This document shows, one piece after another, positions 25,398-34,021 of a stretch of DNA of 51,943 nt. The notes beneath the pieces were generated by a model. It was not told the origin of the DNA, made no database searches, and saw only the letters and a program-made list of their open reading frames with translations. The stretch comes from Streptomyces sp. Lineage in GTDB: Bacteria > Actinomycetota > Actinomycetes > Streptomycetales > Streptomycetaceae. How positions within the stretch are numbered: the stretch's first letter is position 1; each line of letters starts with the position of its first letter. The translations under genes and the position numbers were made by a program. The DNA is taken from contig NZ_JAPSKN010000013.1 of NCBI RefSeq assembly GCF_031181705.1, positions 1 to 51,943 of the forward strand. Direction: 5' to 3'.

Positions 25398-26027
25398 ATG
25401 CACAGCCGCAGCCCAGCCAGCCGCACCGGGCGCCCGCGCAGCGCCGCGGCGGACGCCGCGATCCTGGCCGCCACGCGGGAGGCGCTCGTGGACCTGGGCT
25501 GGTCCAAGCTCACGCTGGGAGACGTCGCGACCCGCGCCGGGGTCGCGAAGACGACGCTCTACCGCCGCTGGGCGGGCAAGAACGAACTGGTCGTCGACGC
25601 GGTCGCCGAACTCTTCGACGCACTGGAACTGCCCGACCGCGGCTCCCTGGCGGCGGACATCGAGGGCGTGGTCTCGCAGTTCGCCACCATCCTGACCCTG
25701 CCCGAGGCGAAGAGCGGCCTGATGGCGGTGGTGGCGGAGGCCACCCGCGACGAGGCCCTGCGCGAACGCGTCCGCGCCTCGGTCGTCGACCGGCAGAAGC
25801 GCCTGGTCCTCCAGGGCCGCGCCCGGGCCCAGGCGAGAGGCGAACTCCCGCCGGAACCGGACCCCGGCGCGGCCGCCCGGACGGTGGACCTGATCTTCGA
25901 CATGGTGGCGGGTGCGGTGGTCCACCGCACCCTGGTGAGCGGGGAGCCGGTGGACGAGGAGTGGGTCCACGGCTTCACGAGGGTGCTGCTGAACGGCCTC
26001 GCTCAGAAGCCGGCCGGCTCCGTGTAG
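25398..26027 (+). CDS. TetR-family transcriptional regulator
   Basis: 209 residues. An N-terminal helix-turn-helix (about 14-60) contains KLTLGDVATRAGVAKTTLYR and RWAGKNELV, followed by the TetR C-terminal domain in which ATRDEALRERVRASVVDRQK is typical. The frame is open from 25260, but TATGGT (25386-25391) 6 bases before ATG 25398 suggests a leaderless start; no ribosome site is present. The palindrome at 25295-25311 is its likely operator. Its 3' end overlaps the convergent icmA by 25 bases, so the two transcripts are partly antisense. Targets may include itself and the thioredoxin-TPR gene. Confidence 0.9.
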   Translation: MHSRSPASRTGRPRSAAADAAILAATREALVDLGWSKLTLGDVATRAGVAKTTLYRRWAGKNELVVDAVAELFDALELPDRGSLAADIEGVVSQFATILTLPEAKSGLMAVVAEATRDEALRERVRASVVDRQKRLVLQGRARAQARGELPPEPDPGAAARTVDLIFDMVAGAVVHRTLVSGEPVDEEWVHGFTRVLLNGLAQKPAGSV

Positions 26028-27703
26028 ACCCCCCACTCGTCCCGCAGCACCCCGCAGATCTCGCCGAGCGTGGCCTCGGCGCGCACCGCGTCGAGCATCG
26101 GCTCGATCATGTTGGAGCCGTCGCGGGCGGCGGCGAGCATCGCGTCCAGCGCGGCCCGCACCGCCGCGTCGTCGCGGGCCGACTTCCGCTCGGCAAGGAC
26201 GCGCACCTGCTCGCGCTCCACCTCGTGGCTGACCCGCAGGATCTCCAGGTCGCCGGTCACCGAGCCGGTGTGGACGTTCACACCGACGACCTTCTTGTCG
26301 CCCTTCTCCAGGGCCTGCTGGTACCGGAACGCCGACTCGGCGATCTCCCCGGTGAACCAGCCGTCCTCGATGCCGCGCAGGATGCCGGAGGTGATCGGGC
26401 CGATGGGGTGCCGCCCGTCGGGGTGCGCCCGCAGGCCCCGCTCCCTGATCTGCTCGAAGATCTTCTCCGCGTCGGCCTCGATGCGGTCGGTCAGCTGCTC
26501 GACGTACCAGGAACCGCCCAGCGGGTCGGCGACGTTGGCGACGCCGGTCTCCTCCATCAGCACCTGCTGCGTGCGCAGCGCGATCTCGGCGGCCTGCTCG
26601 CTCGGCAGGGCGAGGGTCTCGTCGAGGGCGTTGGTGTGCAGTGAGTTCGTCCCGCCGAGCACGGCGGCCAGGGCCTCCACGGCCGTCCGTACGACGTTGT
26701 TGTACGGCTGCTGCGCGGTGAGGGAGACGCCGGCGGTCTGCGTGTGGAAGCGCAGCCACTGGGCCTTCTCGGACTTCGCGCCGTAGACGTCCCGCATCCA
26801 GCGGGCCCAGATCCGGCGGGCCGCGCGGAACTTGGCGATCTCCTCGAAGAAGTCGACGTGCGCGTCGAAGAAGAAGGACAGGCCGGGGGCGAAGACGTCG
26901 ACGTCCAGGCCGCGCGAGAGGCCCAGCTCCACGTACCCGAAGCCGTCCGCCAGGGTGTAGGCCAGTTCCTGCGCGGCCGTCGCCCCGGCCTCGCGGATGT
27001 GGTAGCCGGAGACCGACAGCGGCTTGTACGCGGGGATGCCGGCCGCGCAGTGCTCCATCAGGTCGCCGATGAGCCGCAGGTGCGGCTCGGGCTGGAACAG
27101 CCACTCCTTCTGGGCGATGTACTCCTTGAAGATGTCCGTCTGGAGCGTGCCGTTCAGCACGGACGGGTCGACGCCCTGCCGCTCGGCGGCGACCAGGTAC
27201 ATGCAGAAGACCGGGACGGCCGGGCCGCTGATGGTCATGGACGTCGTGACGTCGCCGAGCGGGATGTCCTTGAACAGGACCTCCATGTCGGCGGCCGAGT
27301 CGATGGCCACGCCGCAGTGCCCGACCTCGCCCAGCGAGCGCGGGTCGTCGGAGTCGCGGCCCATCAGGGTCGGCATGTCGAAGGCGACCGAGAGCCCGCC
27401 GCCGCCGTTGCGGAGGATCATCTTGTAGCGCTCGTTGGTCTGCTCGGCGTTGCCGAACCCGGCGAACTGCCGGATCGTCCACGTCCGCCCTCGGTAGCCG
27501 GTGGCGTACAGGCCGCGGGTGAAGGGGTACTCCCCCGGCCAGCCGATCCGTTCGAAGCCCTCGTAGGTGTCCCCGGGCCGGGGCCCGTACACGGGCTCCA
27601 CGGCATCGCCGGAGAGCGTCGTGAAGTCGGCCTCGCGCTTGCGCGCGGCGTCGTAGCGGGCCTGCCAGCGACGGCGGCCTTCTTCTATGGCGTGAGCGTC
27701 CAT
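26003..27703 (-). CDS. icmA: Isobutyryl-CoA mutase large (catalytic) subunit
   Basis: A B12-dependent mutase subunit of 566 residues that interconverts isobutyryl-CoA and n-butyryl-CoA, supplying C4 units from valine for fatty acids and polyketides. The barrel substrate domain is complete, but the C-terminal B12-binding domain (DxHxxG) is absent, as expected for a protein that uses a separate small subunit. Phe80 (in RQFAGFG) and Gln198 (in EYIAQKE) are the isobutyryl-CoA mutase residues; methylmalonyl-CoA mutase has Tyr and Arg. No small subunit IcmB is in the window. A 24-bp palindrome overlaps its promoter. Confidence 0.94.
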   Translation of the reverse strand: MDAHAIEEGRRRWQARYDAARKREADFTTLSGDAVEPVYGPRPGDTYEGFERIGWPGEYPFTRGLYATGYRGRTWTIRQFAGFGNAEQTNERYKMILRNGGGGLSVAFDMPTLMGRDSDDPRSLGEVGHCGVAIDSAADMEVLFKDIPLGDVTTSMTISGPAVPVFCMYLVAAERQGVDPSVLNGTLQTDIFKEYIAQKEWLFQPEPHLRLIGDLMEHCAAGIPAYKPLSVSGYHIREAGATAAQELAYTLADGFGYVELGLSRGLDVDVFAPGLSFFFDAHVDFFEEIAKFRAARRIWARWMRDVYGAKSEKAQWLRFHTQTAGVSLTAQQPYNNVVRTAVEALAAVLGGTNSLHTNALDETLALPSEQAAEIALRTQQVLMEETGVANVADPLGGSWYVEQLTDRIEADAEKIFEQIRERGLRAHPDGRHPIGPITSGILRGIEDGWFTGEIAESAFRYQQALEKGDKKVVGVNVHTGSVTGDLEILRVSHEVEREQVRVLAERKSARDDAAVRAALDAMLAAARDGSNMIEPMLDAVRAEATLGEICGVLRDEWGVYTEPAGF

Positions 27704-27735
27704 ACCCTCGAATTTACTAGGACGTCCTAGTAAAT
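27704..27735 (-). promoter_or_regulatory. icmA promoter with 24-bp perfect palindrome
   Basis: Positions 27712-27735 form an exact 24-bp palindrome with arms ATTTACTAGGAC. It overlaps the minus-strand -10 box TAAATT (27716-27711), which lies 7 bases before the icmA ATG, so the transcript is probably leaderless and a bound repressor would block polymerase. The regulator is not identified; the MarR gene 0.5 kb upstream and the TetR gene downstream are candidates. Confidence 0.75.
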
Positions 27736-27778
27736 GTCGATGGCAGACCGCCGTACGTTGCTCCGTACGGCGGTGCGG

Positions 27779-28117
27779 TTACGCCTTGACGGGCGCGGGC
27801 GCGTCCTCCGCGACCCGTCCCCGCAGCTCGTGGCTGATCCTGCGCTCCACGAAGAAGGCGGCCGTGGGGATGGTGCCGGCGAGCAGCACCCACAGCTGCT
27901 TGGCGACCGGCCACTTCGCCTTGGAGCCCAGGTCGAAGGCGAAGACCAGGTACACGACGTAGAGCCAGCCGTGCGCGATGCTGACGACGCGCGTGAAGTC
28001 GGCCGCGCCGTCCAGGTCGAGCACATACTTGCCGATCATGCCCAGGGTCAGCAGGACCAGCAGCACGCCGGTGACGTAGGCCATCACGCGGTAGCGGGTC
28101 AGCACGCTCTTTTTCAT
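27779..28117 (-). CDS. DUF3817 family small membrane protein
   Basis: 112 residues with three hydrophobic helices (about 10-30, 45-62, 75-92) and a charged C-terminus (ERRISHELRGRVAED). Function unknown. ATG 28117 is preceded 7 bases upstream by TACGCT (minus strand 28130-28125), the leaderless pattern; GTG 28135 is another option. A paralogue lies at 34368-34712 and shares AKWP and AFFVERR/GFFAERR at the same positions. Confidence 0.85.
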   Translation of the reverse strand: MKKSVLTRYRVMAYVTGVLLVLLTLGMIGKYVLDLDGAADFTRVVSIAHGWLYVVYLVFAFDLGSKAKWPVAKQLWVLLAGTIPTAAFFVERRISHELRGRVAEDAPAPVKA

Positions 28118-28160
28118 GCCGTCGAGCGTAACCACCCGTTCCGGGGGATCTCGCCCCGGG

Positions 28161-28670
28161 TCACTGCTCCTCGAAGTCCCCCGCGGCGACCCGCAGCGGA
28201 CGCAGCATCGCGAAGATCTCCGCGCACTCCTCGGCGTCGTACACCCCGAGCCCGAAGTCCATCGCCATCAGGTCGCGGGTGGCCGACTCGACGACCTCGC
28301 GGCCCTTGTCGGTGATGCTGGCGAGGGTGCCCCGGCCGTCGTTCGGGTTGGGCCGCTTGGCGACCAGACCGGACCTCACGAGGCGGTCCACGGTGTTCGT
28401 CACGGAGGTGGGGTGCACCATGAGCCGCTCGCCGATCTTGGACATCGGCAGCTCACCCGACTTGGAGAAGGTGAGCAGCACCAGCGCCTCGTAGCGCGCG
28501 AACGTCAGCCCGTACGGCTTGACCACCGCGTCGACCTCGGCCAGGAGGATCTGCTGGGCGCGCATGATCGAGGTGATCGCGGCCATGGACGGCACGTTTC
28601 CCCAGCGCTGCTTCCAGCGTTCGTCGGCGCGCGCGATCGGGTCGAAGGAGAGACTGAGCGGCTTCGGCAC
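28161..28670 (-). CDS. MarR-family transcriptional regulator
   Basis: 169 residues, a winged-helix dimer of the MarR type. The core (about 60-125) reads ARYEALVLLTFSKSGELPMSKI, then the recognition helix VHPTSVTNTVDRLVRSGLV and the wing RPNPNDGRGTLASITDKG. The start is GTG 28670, with TAAGGT (28683-28678) 7 bases before it and no ribosome site, indicating a leaderless mRNA. It lies 43 bases before the DUF3817 gene and may be cotranscribed with it. The ligand is unknown. Confidence 0.9.
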   Translation of the reverse strand: MPKPLSLSFDPIARADERWKQRWGNVPSMAAITSIMRAQQILLAEVDAVVKPYGLTFARYEALVLLTFSKSGELPMSKIGERLMVHPTSVTNTVDRLVRSGLVAKRPNPNDGRGTLASITDKGREVVESATRDLMAMDFGLGVYDAEECAEIFAMLRPLRVAAGDFEEQ

Positions 28671-28836
28671 GGTCCAGACCTTACCGGCCGGTCACATGGT
28701 GGTCAGCTCCGTCTCGCCCTTCGGTCGGGCCGCCTGCAGGTGCGGTCGGGTCATGTCCTTTCCGCTGGGATTCCTGCCGGTGTGTCACGATTGCCTTCGG
28801 TTCGTCACCCACCGTCACCACCCTCCAGGGAGCGGC

Positions 28837-29826
28837 ATGACTCGGCTGATCCACGCCCTCGCGGCCCTCGCGGTGCTCGGTCTCGCCGCGGGCTGCACGT
28901 CCGCGCACCGCGACGAAGCCGCCACCGACGTCGACACCACGCAGGCCGGCTACGCGGCCTCCCCGTTCTGGGTGGACCCCGACAGCCCCGCCGCCCGCCA
29001 GGCACGGCTCTGGCAGCAGCAGGGCCGGGAGGGGGACGCCGCGCTGATCAAGCGGATCGCCGACCAGCCGGTCGCGCTGTGGCCGGCCGGTGAGATCGAC
29101 CCGGCCCCGATGGTCCGGGCGGCCGCCTCCGCCGCGAGCCGGGAGGGCAAGACGGCGGTCTTCGTCGCCTACAACATCCCGCACCGGGACTGCGGCCAGC
29201 ACTCGGCGGGCGGGGCGGCGGACGCGAACGCCTACCGGGCCTGGATCGGGAAGTTCGCGGACGCCCTCGGCGAGGCCGACGCCCTGGTCGTCCTGGAACC
29301 GGACGCGGTCGCGCACGTCGTGGACGGATGCACTCCCGGCGAGTACCACGCCGAGCGCGAGCAGCTGCTGGGCGAGGCCATCACCCGGCTGAAGCAGCAG
29401 CCGAACACCAAGGTCTACCTGGACGCGGGCAACGCGGACTGGATCCGGGAGACGCAGAAGCTGGTCGAGCCGCTGAAGCGGGCCGGGATCGCCAAGGCCG
29501 ACGGCTTCGCCCTCAACGTCTCCAACTTCCAGACCAACGAGGTCACCACCGACTACGGCGGCCGGCTCGCCGAGGCCCTCGGCGGCAAGCACTTCGTCGT
29601 CGACACCAGCCGCAACGGCAACGGCCCCCTGCCCGGCGCCTGGTGCAACCCGCCGGGCCGGGCGCTCGGCACCCCGCCCACCACCGCCACCGGCCGGCCC
29701 GTCGTCGACGCCTACCTGTGGATCAAGCGGCCCGGCGAGTCGGACGGGACCTGCGAGGGCGGGCCGGCCGCCGGGCGCTGGTGGCCGGAGTACGCCCTGG
29801 AGCTGGCGCGCAACACCAAGGGCTGA
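28837..29826 (+). CDS. Glycoside hydrolase family 6 lipoprotein (CslZ-like)
   Basis: An exported beta-1,4-glucan hydrolase of 329 residues. The lipobox LAAGC places the lipidated cysteine at residue 20. GH6 catalytic features are all present: the aspartate in NIPHRDCGQ, the acid in VVLEPDAVAHV, LDAGNADW, the loop DTSRNGNGP, and WIKRPGESDGTC. It has no carbohydrate-binding module. It is convergent with glxA, only 13 bases apart, and belongs by content to the cslA-glxA-cslZ set for the hyphal-tip glycan, where it would trim or release the nascent polymer. AGGGAG lies before ATG 28837. Confidence 0.93.
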   Translation: MTRLIHALAALAVLGLAAGCTSAHRDEAATDVDTTQAGYAASPFWVDPDSPAARQARLWQQQGREGDAALIKRIADQPVALWPAGEIDPAPMVRAAASAASREGKTAVFVAYNIPHRDCGQHSAGGAADANAYRAWIGKFADALGEADALVVLEPDAVAHVVDGCTPGEYHAEREQLLGEAITRLKQQPNTKVYLDAGNADWIRETQKLVEPLKRAGIAKADGFALNVSNFQTNEVTTDYGGRLAEALGGKHFVVDTSRNGNGPLPGAWCNPPGRALGTPPTTATGRPVVDAYLWIKRPGESDGTCEGGPAAGRWWPEYALELARNTKG

Positions 29827-29839
29827 CCGGGCCGCCCGC

Positions 29840-31795
29840 TCACTCCACGTGGACCCACTTGGCCTTGGAGGGCGTGCCCTCGGCGTCCGTCACGAACAGC
29901 ATGTACCAGCCGGGCGGCACGAGGGCGGGGTCGCGCGGCACGTCGAACGTCACCGTGCCGCCCTTCCTGGTGACCTCCAGCTCGATGGAGCGCTGTTCGA
30001 CGTCCGTGGTGTGCGTGACCGCGCTGGGCCGCATCAGCCGGGCCGCGGCCACGCGCTCCGGGTGGTCCGTGCGGAACGTGATGCGGTGGTCCTCGTCCAG
30101 TGTCCGCGGCCCGTCCTTCAGCACGGGGCGCTTCAGGGCGTTCTTGTGCAGCGCGGGCGGGGTGAAGACCTCCATGCGCTGCTCGAAGTGGCCCAGCTTG
30201 GTGTTCTGCTGGTCGTCGAAGAGGGGGTCGGAGCCGAAGGTGGCGATCCGCCCGTCGGGCAGCAGCAGCGCCTCGGAGTGGTAGTTGCGGCCCACCTTGG
30301 GCGCGGCGGCCTCCCGGAAGGCGTTGGCCTTCGGGTCGTAGAACTGCGCCCGGAGGATGTTGCTGGCGCTGCGGCCTCGGTAGTCCTTGGACCCGTTGGA
30401 CGTGAACACGGTGTCGTCCGGCATGATCACGCTGTTCAGGTAGCGGGTGCCCTGCGGCAGGTCGGGGCCGGTCTCGAAGGCCGGGTTGTCCTTCTTCAGA
30501 TCGACCACGGCCGTGCGCGGCGTGGACTTCCTGGACTCTCCGACGCCGCCCCCGCCGAGGATCATCACCTTCTGGTCCTGTGCGGGGGGCAGCAGGACGG
30601 AGGCCGAGGTCTCGGTCTGGTCGATGTCCTTCAGGCCCGGAACCTTCCGGAACGTGTTGGTCTCCAGGTCCCACAGGCCCGGCTCGCGCCCCTGGTCGGC
30701 GGGCCCGTACCCGGCGTTGGAGGCCGAGTAGAACAGCTTGCCGCCCTTGGTGAGGAACAGGGCGGGGTACGTCGGGAAGTAGCGCTTGGGGCCGGGTGAC
30801 CACTTCTTGGTCTCCGGGTCGTAGATCTCGTTGTCGCCCGGGTCGATCATGCCGACGTCGTCGAGGCCGGACACCGCGAGGACCCGGCCGTCGTCCAGGC
30901 CGACGAGCGTCGGGTACCAGCGGGCCTTGTCCATCGGGTCGACCGGCACGTACTTCTCGGCCTTCGGGTCGAACTCGTAGGCGGCGCGGATGCCCTGGAA
31001 GTCCTGCTTGTCGAGGGTGATCTTCTCCGACAGGCCGTAGACGTTGTCGGCGGCCCGGCCCTTGAGGCCGACGACCGAGTACTGCGCCTGCTTCCGGGCG
31101 ACCGACCGCTTGCCCTTCTTGACGGCCTCCACGAAGACGCGGGCCTCGCTGGCGGTGACCTTGGTCTTCCAGGGCTGCATCACCCCGCGGCTGTTGTACG
31201 TGACCTTGAAGGTGCGCTTGGCCTTGGGGACGGTGACGTCGAACCGGGTGACGTACTCGACGCCCGAGGGGGAGCGGAAGCGGGTGCCCTTCTTCAGGTG
31301 CACCGCCTTGTCGGGGCTCTCGTTCTTCACGCGCATGCCGCCGCCGGCCCGGGTCACCTCGCCGTCCAGCAGTTCGTAGCGCGCGGTGCCGCCGGCCACC
31401 AGCAGGCGTCCGTCGGGCAGTTGGGCGTGACCGGCGCAGAAGAAGTCCTCCGGGGTGGGGACCTTCTTGAAGGTGTTCTTCTCCGGGTCCCACAGGACCG
31501 TGTCGAACTCGCCCTTGTCGAACTTGCGCTGCTCGTTGCCCGACCCGGCGACGATCAGCACCTTGCCGGTGTGCAGCAGGGCGGCGTGGATGGCGTTGGT
31601 GCGGTACTCCTCGGGGATGTCGACCTGGTCCCAGGAGCCGTACTTCGCCTTGTAGCCGGGCTGGGCGATCTTGTACTCGTGGTACTGCGTGGAGGCGAAG
31701 TCCAGCGCGGCCGGGGCGTTCAGGCCCGCCAGGACCGCGATGCCGCCGATGCCCAGGACGGTCTTCTTGGTCTTCTGTGAGGGCTGGTACGCCAT
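29840..31795 (-). CDS. glxA: GlxA, mononuclear copper radical oxidase
   Basis: A membrane-anchored extracellular oxidase of 651 residues (N-terminal helix about 12-31), of the galactose oxidase fold. The cofactor residues can be read off: Cys120 (DFFCAGHAQ) and Tyr294 (ARWYPTL) for the thioether cross-link, neighbouring Trp293, Tyr505/His506 (RNYHSEALLLPDG) and His595 (VTHTTDVEQR) as copper ligands. In S. lividans GlxA acts with CslA to deposit glycan at hyphal tips and is needed for development. Its ATG lies 3 bases after the cslA stop, so translation is coupled. Substrate uncertain. Confidence 0.95.
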   Translation of the reverse strand: MAYQPSQKTKKTVLGIGGIAVLAGLNAPAALDFASTQYHEYKIAQPGYKAKYGSWDQVDIPEEYRTNAIHAALLHTGKVLIVAGSGNEQRKFDKGEFDTVLWDPEKNTFKKVPTPEDFFCAGHAQLPDGRLLVAGGTARYELLDGEVTRAGGGMRVKNESPDKAVHLKKGTRFRSPSGVEYVTRFDVTVPKAKRTFKVTYNSRGVMQPWKTKVTASEARVFVEAVKKGKRSVARKQAQYSVVGLKGRAADNVYGLSEKITLDKQDFQGIRAAYEFDPKAEKYVPVDPMDKARWYPTLVGLDDGRVLAVSGLDDVGMIDPGDNEIYDPETKKWSPGPKRYFPTYPALFLTKGGKLFYSASNAGYGPADQGREPGLWDLETNTFRKVPGLKDIDQTETSASVLLPPAQDQKVMILGGGGVGESRKSTPRTAVVDLKKDNPAFETGPDLPQGTRYLNSVIMPDDTVFTSNGSKDYRGRSASNILRAQFYDPKANAFREAAAPKVGRNYHSEALLLPDGRIATFGSDPLFDDQQNTKLGHFEQRMEVFTPPALHKNALKRPVLKDGPRTLDEDHRITFRTDHPERVAAARLMRPSAVTHTTDVEQRSIELEVTRKGGTVTFDVPRDPALVPPGWYMLFVTDAEGTPSKAKWVHVE

Positions 31796-31798
31796 GGG

Positions 31799-33634
31799 CT
31801 AGTTGCCTCCTGTCGTGGTGCCGGTCGCGGGGGCCGCCGCCGGGGACACGGTGGCGAGCGCCGGGGCGGGCTCCTTGGATTCGGGCACGCGCGCGTGCGT
31901 GGGGGTGACGGCGGGCGCCTGCGCGGACTGCGGGGCCCGCTGGGGCCGCGGCCGGCGCTCCCGGTACTCCTTGAGGAGGGTCACGGCCCACACCCCGGCC
32001 GGGGCCAGGGAGATGGCCATGGCGAGGACGGCCCAGGTGCGCATCGCGGCGTGGGTGTGGTCCAGGACGATCGAGACGGCCAGGGACGTGGCCAGCAGGG
32101 CGGCCCAGAAGAGGTGGATGCGGAAGGTGGCCGGCCGGTCGGGGCTGGCGTCGCCGCCCTTGGGCGTGACGACGAAGCGGCTGGGGCGGCGCAGCAGGGC
32201 CTCGCCGAGGGACTTGAGGTAGATCGGCGCGGACAGGGCCGACATCGCCATGCCGGCCAGGCCGCCGGAGCCCTCGGGTTCGTGCGGGGAGACGTTGTGC
32301 CGGCGGTTCCACAGGTACAGGCCGACCTGGAGGGCGGCGGCGTCGCTGTACAGCATCATCCACACCGAGGCGGAGACCTGGGTGCCGGAGGCGCCGAACC
32401 AGAGGAACAGGACGCAGCTGAGGATGCCGAGCAGCCAGTTGACGGCCGTCATCGGGTAGTAGACGAGCATCAGCGTGTAGGACAGCAGGCGGCCCGGGGG
32501 CATGCTGAAGGGCGCCTTCCAGTACTGCTTCAGGAGCGTCTCGTAGGTGCCGCGCGACCAGCGCATCTGCTGGGTGAAGAAGTCGGTCCAGGAGGCGGGG
32601 CCCTCACCGACGGCGAGCACGTCCGGGGTGTAGACGGAGCGCCAGTGGTGGCCGGTGGCCGGGTTGCGGTGGCGGTGGATCTCGAAGCCGGTGGCCATGT
32701 CCTCGGTGATGGAGTCGTACAGGCCGCCGATCTGCTTGAGGGTGGAGATCCGTACGACGTTGTTGGTGCCGACGAACATGGGGGCGCGGTAGCGGTTGCC
32801 GGCGCGCTGGATCAGGGCGTGGAAGAGGAACTGCTGGGACTCGGCGGCCTTGGTGACGGGGTTGTGGTAGTTGCCGTACACCTGCGGGCCGACGACGAAG
32901 GCGACGTCCGGGTCGCGGAAGTAGCCCATCATCCGTTCCAGGAAGTCCGGGAGCGGGACGTGGTCGGTGTCGACGGACGCGAAGAAGTCGTAGGCGTCGC
33001 CGTGCATGGCGATCCAGGCGTTGTAGTTCCCGTGCTTGGTGCGGGCCTTGTGGACCCCTTCGGAGCGGTTCCACTCGGGGACGCCGAGCCGGGTGAAGTG
33101 CCGCACGCCGAGCTCCGCGCACAGGGCCTTGGCGTCGTCGTCGTCGCCCTCGTCGAGGAGCCAGACGTCGAGGGGGCCGGTGTGGTGGATGCGGACGGCG
33201 CCCTCCAGGGTCGCGCGGACCATGGAGAGGGGTTCCTTGCCCGGGACGTAGGTGGTGAGGAAGGCGACGCGGGTGCCGGGTTCGGGGACCACGGGCACGG
33301 GGTCGCGGGCGACCATCGTGGCGTGGGCGACCGAGGCGACGTTGACGAGCATGAACAGTTCGATGAGGCCGATCGAGAGCAGCATGGTGATGTCGAGCCC
33401 GACGAGCCAGCGTTCGCCGCCCTCGCGTTCCACCCAGTGGGTGGGCCAGACGAGGTAGACCAGCAGGGCGCCGGTCAGCAGCGGGGCGAGGCACATCAGG
33501 AGGACGGCTCGTATTCGGCGGGGCTCGCGGGCGAGGAGCGAGGCGTACTGCACCCGGTACGCCTCACCGGACGGCTCCGTGAGCGGTCCGGCGAGTCGGC
33601 TGTGGGAGTCGTAGTCGTAGCCCTCCGGCCGCAC
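31799..33634 (-). CDS. cslA: CslA, cellulose synthase-like glycosyltransferase
   Basis: A membrane GT2 synthase of 611 residues that makes a beta-glucan at the hyphal tip. Two TM helices precede the catalytic domain (about 120-370) and several follow. Processive GT2 residues are in order: Asp161 (LLDEGDDDD), DTD 222-224, TED 310-312 and QQMRW 355-359. The Pro/Ala-rich C-terminal tail is cytoplasmic. The open frame runs to 34234, but GGAGGG just before GTG 33634 and the change to Gly/Pro/Arg-rich sequence upstream argue for this start. Coupled to glxA. CslA is known to interact with DivIVA, which links it to Scy and FilP further on. Confidence 0.93.
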   Translation of the reverse strand: MRPEGYDYDSHSRLAGPLTEPSGEAYRVQYASLLAREPRRIRAVLLMCLAPLLTGALLVYLVWPTHWVEREGGERWLVGLDITMLLSIGLIELFMLVNVASVAHATMVARDPVPVVPEPGTRVAFLTTYVPGKEPLSMVRATLEGAVRIHHTGPLDVWLLDEGDDDDAKALCAELGVRHFTRLGVPEWNRSEGVHKARTKHGNYNAWIAMHGDAYDFFASVDTDHVPLPDFLERMMGYFRDPDVAFVVGPQVYGNYHNPVTKAAESQQFLFHALIQRAGNRYRAPMFVGTNNVVRISTLKQIGGLYDSITEDMATGFEIHRHRNPATGHHWRSVYTPDVLAVGEGPASWTDFFTQQMRWSRGTYETLLKQYWKAPFSMPPGRLLSYTLMLVYYPMTAVNWLLGILSCVLFLWFGASGTQVSASVWMMLYSDAAALQVGLYLWNRRHNVSPHEPEGSGGLAGMAMSALSAPIYLKSLGEALLRRPSRFVVTPKGGDASPDRPATFRIHLFWAALLATSLAVSIVLDHTHAAMRTWAVLAMAISLAPAGVWAVTLLKEYRERRPRPQRAPQSAQAPAVTPTHARVPESKEPAPALATVSPAAAPATGTTTGGN

Positions 33635-33765
33635 AGCGCCCTCCAGATGGTTGAGACCTGATCGAAGCGCAATACCCCGATACCCATACGAAAGTGGACC
33701 TTTGGTGCGGTGTCGAACTGGGGGCGTCCAGGCGGGTGGGGCGCTGGCGGCCGGACGGTGGTGGG

Positions 33766-33834
33766 GGCTTCGCCTTCGCGGTGTGGGTGGCTTCGCCTTC
33801 GCGGTGTGGGTGGCTTCGCCTTCGCGGTGTGGGT
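33766..33834. repeat. Exact 23-bp tandem repeat, three copies
   Basis: Three identical 23-base units (33766-33788, 33789-33811, 33812-33834), each starting GGCTTCGCCTTCGCGG, lie 130 bases upstream of cslA. The unit length is not a multiple of three, which speaks against coding use. Confidence 0.9.
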
Positions 33835-33912
33835 GGGTCGGGGCCGCGCCGGGGGGAGCGGACGCGTCGTGCTTCCGCCCTGGCTGCGGGCAGCCGTGCC
33901 GCCGGGGGCGAT

Positions 33913-33954
33913 GGGGGTCCTTCTGCTCGAGCGAAGCCGAGAGCTCGGGGGAGG
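33913..33954. repeat. Streptomyces-type interspersed intergenic element
   Basis: A GGGGGTCC start, a middle CTCGAGCGAAGCCGAGAG and a GGGGGAGG end. Elements with this CGAGCGAAGCCGAG centre are common between genes in Streptomyces, from memory. Apart from this and the tandem repeat, the stretch 33635-34021 shows no gene. Confidence 0.6.
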
Positions 33955-34021
33955 GTGGGCACAGCCGCACCCCGCCGCGCCGGATCGCGTGACCCCCCGG
34001 GCACTGACGCCGGGTACGCGA

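Noticed and set aside
26003..27703. Methylmalonyl-CoA mutase as the name for this gene
   Set aside because: Phe80, Gln198 and the missing B12 domain match isobutyryl-CoA mutase.
33766..33834. CRISPR array
   Set aside because: The three 23-bp copies are directly adjacent, with no spacers, and no cas gene is near.
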